DNA of 64,000 nt, taken from the NCBI GenBank assembly GCA_030522415.1, contig CM060113.1:13212065-13276064 (forward strand), given 5' to 3'. Within the stretch, counting starts at the first letter, position 1; the number at the start of each line of letters is the position of its first letter. The stretch comes from Channallabes apus. Lineage: Eukaryota; Chordata; Actinopteri; Siluriformes; Clariidae. The notes below the pieces were generated by a model. The model saw nothing but the letters and a program-made list of their open reading frames with translations. It searched no databases and was not told the DNA's origin. A program made the translations under genes and the position numbers. Shown in pieces: positions 58,315 through 64,000 of this stretch.

Positions 58315-59481
58315 TCAGACCGCAGTTGCAGGTTGTCTGTCACCATACAAGATTAAACCTCGCAGGGTTCGAGTTCTGAAAGAACCCTCAGGATGGATGG
58401 TGTCGGGTTTGTGCTCACAGCGGAAGAACATGATGAAGCCATTCCTGTAATTTTTGTTCATCCATCCATAGAGCAAAGGATTGGTGAAAGTTGAGCACAT
58501 GGCCACTATATGAAACAGAGTATAAATAAGCTTGTATTCTTTAAACTTGAGGACCAGGTCGAGATCACTGGCTAGCTGGAATACATGGAAAGGGAGCCAA
58601 CACACTGCGAAAACCACAACCACTAGTGCCAGCATCTTCGTTGTCTTCTTGCGACGAGTGATGCCGTCATTGCGGTTAGACGGGCTGACGTGGTTCTTCA
58701 GTTTGACCCAGATGCACACATAGGCATAGCTGATAATGCCTAGTGGAAGCACATACTGCAGCACAAGCATGGAGAAGCTGTAGATGATGGCATCTCGGTT
58801 AGTTCCGTGGGGCCATTTCTCAGAGCACACAGCGATCCGTAAGTTAATGTAGGCAATCTCCTCATAGCGGTACTCCCGAAAAATAGCCAAAGGTCCAGCA
58901 AGGATGGCTGCAAAAGCCCAAATTAAGCTGATGATAATGAAACTTGCACACCGGGAGAGACGCTGGCCCATATGAAACACAATACACCTGTAACGCTCGA
59001 GAGCGATCACGGTTAGTGTCAGAATAGACACATGGACACTGAGAGCTTGAGCATAAGGCACCATGTGACACATCACTGCCCCGAACTTCCACTCGTCCAG
59101 CAAAGTGTATGCCAAGGTGAACGGCAAACACATCGTGTCTACCATGAGGTCAGCTAATGCAAGGTTGGCAATGAAGTAGTTGGTAACAGTACGCATGTTT
59201 TTATATATAACGATCATGTAAATAACTAGTGTATTACCAACCAGGCCTAGGATGATTATAAGCGAATAAGCAGTTATAAGTACTATCTGAACACCTAGGT
59301 GCTTGGTAATGTCATCCACAAAGACGGGCTTATGAAATTCCATGCTTCTGTTGCCAAGGCTGTTCTGGTGCCAGTAGGTATATTCTCCCTCTCCATTGAG
59401 AATATCACTGGTGACATTAGCTGGGTCTGAAGGGCCCATGCTGGCTTGGGTTTTACTTCTGATGCGTCCAAGAACATTCAT
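58315..59481 (-). CDS. npy7r: Neuropeptide Y receptor, Y2 subfamily, probably Y7
   Basis: A rhodopsin-class GPCR of 388 codons in one coding exon, expected to bind NPY/PYY peptides and couple to Gi/o. N-glycosylation sequons are NVT (residue 22) and NRS (44). TM1 has GN at 82-83, TM2 D111, and the extracellular cysteines are C138 and C219. The TM3 motif is ERY (162-164). TM6 has CWLP (294-297), TM7 has NPLLY (334-338), and C355 is a likely palmitoylation site. IFREY, KLKNHVSP, TTKMLALVVVVFAVCWLPFH and CSTFTNPLLYGWMN place it in the Y2/Y7 group. Proximity to prelid1-mxd3 (human 5q35-like) favours Y7 over Y2, but a tree is needed. M15 (MGPSDPANVT) may be the true start because Y2 proteins begin MGP. 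A splice acceptor at 59490-59495 suggests a 5' UTR intron. Confidence 0.85.
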   Translation of the reverse strand: MNVLGRIRSKTQASMGPSDPANVTSDILNGEGEYTYWHQNSLGNRSMEFHKPVFVDDITKHLGVQIVLITAYSLIIILGLVGNTLVIYMIVIYKNMRTVTNYFIANLALADLMVDTMCLPFTLAYTLLDEWKFGAVMCHMVPYAQALSVHVSILTLTVIALERYRCIVFHMGQRLSRCASFIIISLIWAFAAILAGPLAIFREYRYEEIAYINLRIAVCSEKWPHGTNRDAIIYSFSMLVLQYVLPLGIISYAYVCIWVKLKNHVSPSNRNDGITRRKKTTKMLALVVVVFAVCWLPFHVFQLASDLDLVLKFKEYKLIYTLFHIVAMCSTFTNPLLYGWMNKNYRNGFIMFFRCEHKPDTIHPEGSFRTRTLRGLILYGDRQPATAV

Positions 59482-59489
59482 GCATGTGC

Positions 59490-60686
59490 CTGTAGTGAAG
59501 AAAAGGACATTGGTTTCAATTTGTTACAGAAAAGGTCAGAATATTCTTTCCTAAAAGCATTTATGTACATCTGTACTACTATGTAACCTTTTTTGCTCTG
59601 TTTTTCTACATCAAATATTTAGTTGTGTTTGGACATTTTTAATTATATCCTTTGTACGCCTTGTTGTACAAACCATGCTGTGACCCAGAATAATAGAAGT
59701 GTTTCCTCAACAGTTTAAACATATTGTAAAACATGGACAAATCATGACGGCTATTATTTGTCATTTGCTGTTCAAACATGGGTCTTACAAAAGAGGGCAG
59801 CTTGTGTGCCCCTCCTCCCTTTGGTGTTAAAGCACATTTCAACCTGTGATAATCAGTCTGAGGTCTATTTGCTTTCACACACCTGACACAGGGAATTTCG
59901 CACCAGAAAAATGAACAGCGAAAGCTTTGAGAGTCTTAAGATTGCTCCAACTGCCATGAAAAACCTTTATACAGCAATATCATTTCACACATCCTTTAAT
60001 ATCGAATGTGTGCCCGTGATTTTTAACATGGGTTAATCAGACTGAATACAAAGGCTCAGTGGGTTGAAGAGCTATGCATGACATATAAAGATCAAGTTTG
60101 CTTTATATACTTTCAGAACTGAATATTTGTCATTACAGCTGTGGGTGCAAAGCCAATCCTGGGAACACTGGGTGTTGAGCAAGAATACACCCTAAGGTAA
60201 GATGCCAGTCTTCCATGGCTCACCATTCACACACAATATAATATACTGGCAATTTATCTTAGCCATTGCACCTACTGTGTTGTTCTATATGTTCTAAGGT
60301 GAACATGTAACCAATTATTTTGTTTTTGCTATACACAGAAGAGACTTAGGTTTAAGACTAAAAGAAAGACAGTAGAGAATTTAAGTGCAGGCTAATTATA
60401 CCTCAAATATTGAAGGCTATAAAGAGCCGCAGTTATGGAACAGCCCTCCAAAGTAAGTTTGTGACTCAGACACATTCTCATTAAGGCTGGGATGAAACCA
60501 TATTTGATTTGTTCAGTCAATCATTTTATTATTAGAATGTACTGTATTAGAGTGTTTTAGGGATATACTTAGACACCATTTGATACCAATAGTTTTGCTA
60601 TGATGATTTAGGACCACAGTTGTGCCATGATAGCTTTAGTATTGCAATTTCTATAAACAGTTTTGGACTCAAGGCTCCGCCAAGTA
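59490..60686. other. npy7r upstream region
   Basis: Starts with the splice-acceptor-like CTACAG just before the coding exon, so a 5' UTR intron is likely. The rest is AT-rich; a very degraded V-SINE-like stretch may lie at 60130-60230. No other gene was seen. Confidence 0.4.
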
Positions 60687-60700
60687 ACAGTTGATACATT

Positions 60701-61077
60701 CATTCATTCATTCATTTTCTATACCGCTTAACCCTGTGTTCAGGGTCGCGGGGGACCTGGAGCCTATCCCAGGAGACTTCGGGCACTAGGCGGGGTACAC
60801 CCTGGACAGGGTGCCAATCCATCGCAGGGCACACACACATACACACACTCACACACCCAATCACACACTACGGGCAATTTGCGAACGCCAATTAGCCTAA
60901 CCTGCATATCTTTGGACTGTGGGAGGAAACCGGAGTACCCGGAGGAAACCCACCAAGCACGGGGAGAACATGCAAACTCCATGCACACAGAAACGGGAAT
61001 CGAGCCTGGCCGGGGAATCGAACCCAGACCCTGGAGGTGCAAGGCGACAGTGCTAACCACTACACCACAGTGCTGCC
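60701..61077 (-). mobile_element. full-length young V-SINE with 14-bp target-site duplication
   Basis: ACAGTTGATACATT flanks the 377-bp element (60687-60700 and 61078-61091). It has a complete head (minus-strand GGCAGCACTGTGGTGTAGTG), conserved core and (ATGA)n tail. The 108- and 68-residue reading frames here are SINE sequence. Confidence 0.93.
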
Positions 61078-61549
61078 ACAGTTGATACATTTAACTATAA
61101 TTTCCTGGTTATGCAATTGTCACTCAGCTGAGGTTAGATTTCATTTTGAGTCTGGTTCCTCTTAGGTCTTATGACACTTCTTATGGTGTCATCTCAGGGT
61201 GTTTTTTTCTTTGCCAGTGTCACTTCTAGCATGCTCATTAGGGATAGCCTTATACATGAACAGTTTTATAGCATTAATACAGAATTCAGATATTTATTTA
61301 GGTCTAGATTAATGCATATTTATGTTTAGATCTGTTAAACAACATTAGAATTAGACTTTAAGCAAAAGATCACCTAAGAATTAATTGAGCAAAAGATAGA
61401 ACAAACCGCCTTAAAGTAAATACTAATTTATATTATATTGCAAATAAATGCATCCAGCCAGTGACCCAGTTACATTTGTAAATCCTTCTGTTTTAGGCTT
61501 CTACCCAGATTCTTTTAGTTGTTGTTTGTTTGAGGGAATTTATTCCTTT

Positions 61550-62020
61550 CAGCCTGCTTTTCAGCAGGTACTAGCCATGCTCAATTAACATCTGGTGATT
61601 GATTTGGCCAGCCTAAAACCATCCATTTATTCCCCTGACAAAATCTTTCGCTTTGCTGGCAGTGTATGTTTGTCTTGCTGCATAATGAAGCTTCTCCCAA
61701 TTAGCTTAGATATATTTCTCTCTGAACTGAATGTTTCTGTAGACTTCTGGATTCATTCTGCTGCTACCATCATGAGTTCCATTATCGATAATCATTAGTG
61801 AACATGTTCCAGATGCAGCCATGCAAGACCAAGCCATGACACTATGCTTCACCTATGCTTCACCGATGTGATGCATGTCTGCTTCATAGTACCGAATGTT
61901 TCTTTCATTTCACGACATTTCAAATTGTTGTACTGGCCATGTCCAATGCTTAGGACAGATTTTGCCTCTTTTCTCAGTTCCAAAACAGCTTGCTTTTCCA
62001 GGTAACCAGGTACATCTGGG
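61550..62020 (-). mobile_element. degraded Tc1-like remnant
   Basis: CATTCTGCTGCTACCATCAT, CAGATGCAGCCATGCAAGAC and CCATGACACTATGCTTCACC are blocks of a fish Tc1 family, here on the minus strand. The 67- and 86-residue reading frames here are repeat sequence. Confidence 0.5.
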
Positions 62021-62165
62021 CAACAAGAAACGCCTGACAGTTACAAGTTCCACATTCAAATCAAGTCACAGAAGCATTTTAAGCAAGAAAACACATCTGC
62101 TAACATTATGTCGGCTAAAACAACACACTACCTCTTTGATAATTGCTTCTAAGTAATTTCACACT

Positions 62166-62308
62166 TGTGCTCTGCGATGGATTGGCACCCTGTCCAGGGT
62201 GTACCCTGCCTAGTGCCCGAAGTCTCCTGGGATAGGCTCCAAGTCCCCCACGACCCTGAACACAGGATTAAGCGGTATAGAAAATGAATGAATGAATGAA
62301 TGAATGAA
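62166..62308 (+). mobile_element. strongly 5'-truncated V-SINE with 12-bp target-site duplication
   Basis: Only the 3' 143 bp remain (GCGATGGATTGGCACCCTGT to an (AATG)n tail). TAATTTCACACT flanks both sides (62154-62165 and 62309-62320). Confidence 0.9.
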
Positions 62309-62389
62309 TAATTTCACACTGCCTATACACCTTTGTGTTATGTTTCAATCTTTCATTACTGTTAGTTCATATAAGCTGTTAGTTTATAT

Positions 62390-63389
62390 TAGTGATGGAA
62401 AGTTTTAGTGATCATTTTAGTGATCTTTGAATGTTGTTTATCAAAATGGACAAATCTTTTTTTGAGTCATTTAGTTCATTTCGTTCTTTTGATCCAAAAT
62501 GAAATAAAATGTTACAATTTCAATAAACAACACATCTACATACACAAAATTTGGCTGTAATTTCAGTAATGAAAATATTACTTTGCTGCTAAGGACATTA
62601 TTAGAAACAGAATGAGCAGCTCACCTCTCATATCTTCTGGTCCAAATCGTTTGTTCTTTGGTCAGGTGACTCTCATAGATACTATGCAGTGCATTACACA
62701 GGAAACAGAATTTAATGGTGCTTCTCATGAGTGGAATCTATTGCACTGCATAGCGTCTAACGAACGATTCGGACTAGAAGTACATAACCTACAGAGGTTT
62801 TTGCGATGCTCCGCACATGTGCGCCCAGTAGAAAATGAAGAATCATTCTCTGAGGCTACTCGTTCTTCTGTGTCACATTAAATTCAATTCAATTTTCAAT
62901 TCAATTTTATTTGTATAGCGTTTTTAACAATTGACATTGTCTCAAAGCAGCTTTACACAATCAAAAGAATTATTTAAGTTTGTATGGAATGTGAATGTGT
63001 ATGAATCAAAATGGTCAGATAGTCCCTGGTGAGCAAGCCGTGGGCGACAGTGGCAAGGAAAAACTCCCTGAGATGGTGATGGGAAGAAACCTTGAGAGGA
63101 ACCAGACTCAACAGGGAACCCATCCTCATCTGGGTGAAACAGATAGCAGGAAATGATCTGCATTTATACAGTGTGTTAGGTGGCAATCAGTTCAGCTATA
63201 ATAGTTGATGTTAATTGATGTTAAAATGGAGTCCAGGTAGTTATTGGAGACTCAGATAGACTTGTAGAAAGTTCCAGTCCTGGACTATCGAATTGTCAAG
63301 TCCTCAGAGAAACAGCTGCTAACACCAGTCGAGGCCAGGACCGCCTTCTTTAATAAAAAGAACGAATTGTTTATGATGAGTCATCACTA
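62390..63389. mobile_element. hAT-type element with 8-bp target-site duplication
   Basis: Left end TAGTGATGGAAAGTTTTAG, right end GATGAGTCATCACTA. GTTTATAT is duplicated at 62382-62389 and 63390-63397. No transposase. A dispersed fish repeat occupies 62884-63330 inside it. Confidence 0.8.
62884..63330 (+). repeat. dispersed teleost repeat nested in the hAT element
   Basis: Begins with TCAATTC-type repeats and TTTTATTTGTATAGCGTTTT, then TCTCAAAGCAGCTTTACACA and AAACCTTGAGAGGAACCAGA. This block is familiar from many fish genomes as a non-coding interspersed repeat; its class was not assigned. Confidence 0.65.
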
Positions 63390-63469
63390 GTTTATATGAG
63401 CTTCCACCAACGTGTTGAAAATTTTCTTGACTCATCTCCCTGTTTTACTCAATGCTAACACAAGCTACA

Positions 63470-63605
63470 AATCTAACTAGCTTCTAACATAAGGCTGAAT
63501 CCTAAATCCCTCTCTAAACCCTCAACAATGCACTACTTGGTGTGTGGAACAAGGGGTTTTACATAATACATAGCACACTAGCTTTCCATTTTATGCTATT
63601 TGGGC
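63470..63605 (+). repeat. second copy of the dispersed repeat at 36130
   Basis: CTTCTAACATAAGGCTGAAT through TCCATTTTATGCTATTTGG aligns with 36130-36250, same orientation. Confidence 0.6.
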
Positions 63606-63796
63606 TTCAATCTCAGAACAGGTTTTCTTTCTTTAGATAGCTGAGAATATTCTAAAGCAGAATAAGTGGAGATATAAAGAGAAAACGATTTACTGGGCTG
63701 TCCACCACCTCATTGTTCCTCCTATTCTCACCTATTGGATACATACTGTAGTACCTTCAAGATTTTCAAACTAATTTGACCCCTGTCCTAAACCTA

Positions 63797-64000
63797 CAGT
63801 GGTGTGAAAAACTATTTGCCCCCTTCCTGATTTCTTATTCTTTTGCATGTTTGTCACACTTAAATGTTTCTGCTCATCAAAAACCGTTAACTATTAGTCA
63901 AAGATAACATAATTGAACACAAAATGCAGTTTTTAAATAAAGGTTTACGTTATTAAGGGAGAAAAAAACCTCCAAATCTACATGGCCCTGTGTGAAAAAG
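63797..64000 (+). mobile_element. left end of another copy of the intact Tc1 family, cut by the window end
   Basis: Starts CAGTGGTGTGAAAAACTATT after a TA dinucleotide (63795-63796). It follows the right terminal repeat of the 3255-4868 element, in inverted orientation, through the inner repeat to the last base of the window. The body of the element lies outside. Confidence 0.85.

Noticed and set aside
60764..61090. 108-codon minus-strand frame, and similar frames at 42908-43194, 6322-6610, 40735-41007 and 52424-52621
   Set aside because: All lie in V-SINE copies and recur with each copy, so they are repeat sequence and not genes.

Overview
The window is vertebrate nuclear DNA from a ray-finned fish. 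The evidence is spliced genes with GT-AG introns, proteins that align residue by residue with known vertebrate families, and a dense load of fish-type repeats: Tc1/mariner and hAT DNA transposons, V-SINE-type SINEs (the DANA/Mermaid-like superfamily) and LINE fragments. The repeat flavour would suit an ostariophysan such as a catfish, but that is an inference.

Six protein-coding genes are supported. From left to right: the 3' part of ptcd3 (+, 722-5819; mitoribosome-associated PPR protein); immt/mic60 (-, 7349-19582; 14 coding exons, 755 codons; organiser of mitochondrial cristae junctions); rnf103 (-, 25201-29979; 4 coding exons, 657 codons; ER membrane RING E3 ligase); mxd3 (+, 31845-39264; 6 coding exons, 198 codons; MAX-dimerising repressor); prelid1 (-, 46120-50028; 5 coding exons, 210 codons; mitochondrial intermembrane-space lipid transfer); and a Y2-subfamily neuropeptide Y receptor, probably npy7r (-, 58315-59481; one coding exon). 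A broken direct duplicate of the receptor's 3' end and downstream flank lies at about 56160-56950. Exon phases are consistent throughout all five spliced genes. Three of the six products work in mitochondria (PTCD3, MIC60, PRELID1), but nothing suggests they form a coordinated cluster. The order looks like conserved vertebrate synteny: PTCD3-IMMT and RNF103 lie on human 2p11, and PRELID1-MXD3 on human 5q35.

Between and inside the genes most recognisable sequence is mobile DNA. The most notable element is a Tc1-like transposon at 3255-4868 in a ptcd3 intron, with an uninterrupted 340-residue DD34E transposase and two-repeat terminal inverted repeats. A second Tc1 family (8706-10250) has a broken transposase. 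Four hAT-type elements keep 8-bp target-site duplications (20648-22179, 36866-37736, 44032-44890, 62390-63389). At least five V-SINE copies keep target-site duplications, and two of these are 5'-truncated.

I found no RNA gene, CRISPR array, operon or other sign of a new molecular system. The less expected signals are the intact Tc1 element, the partial receptor duplication, a copy of the prelid1 stop codon and 3' UTR inside the gene's own intron, a 20-bp perfect-stem hairpin in an immt intron, a GC-rich LTR-like insert inside a hAT element, and a degenerate tandem array upstream of mxd3.
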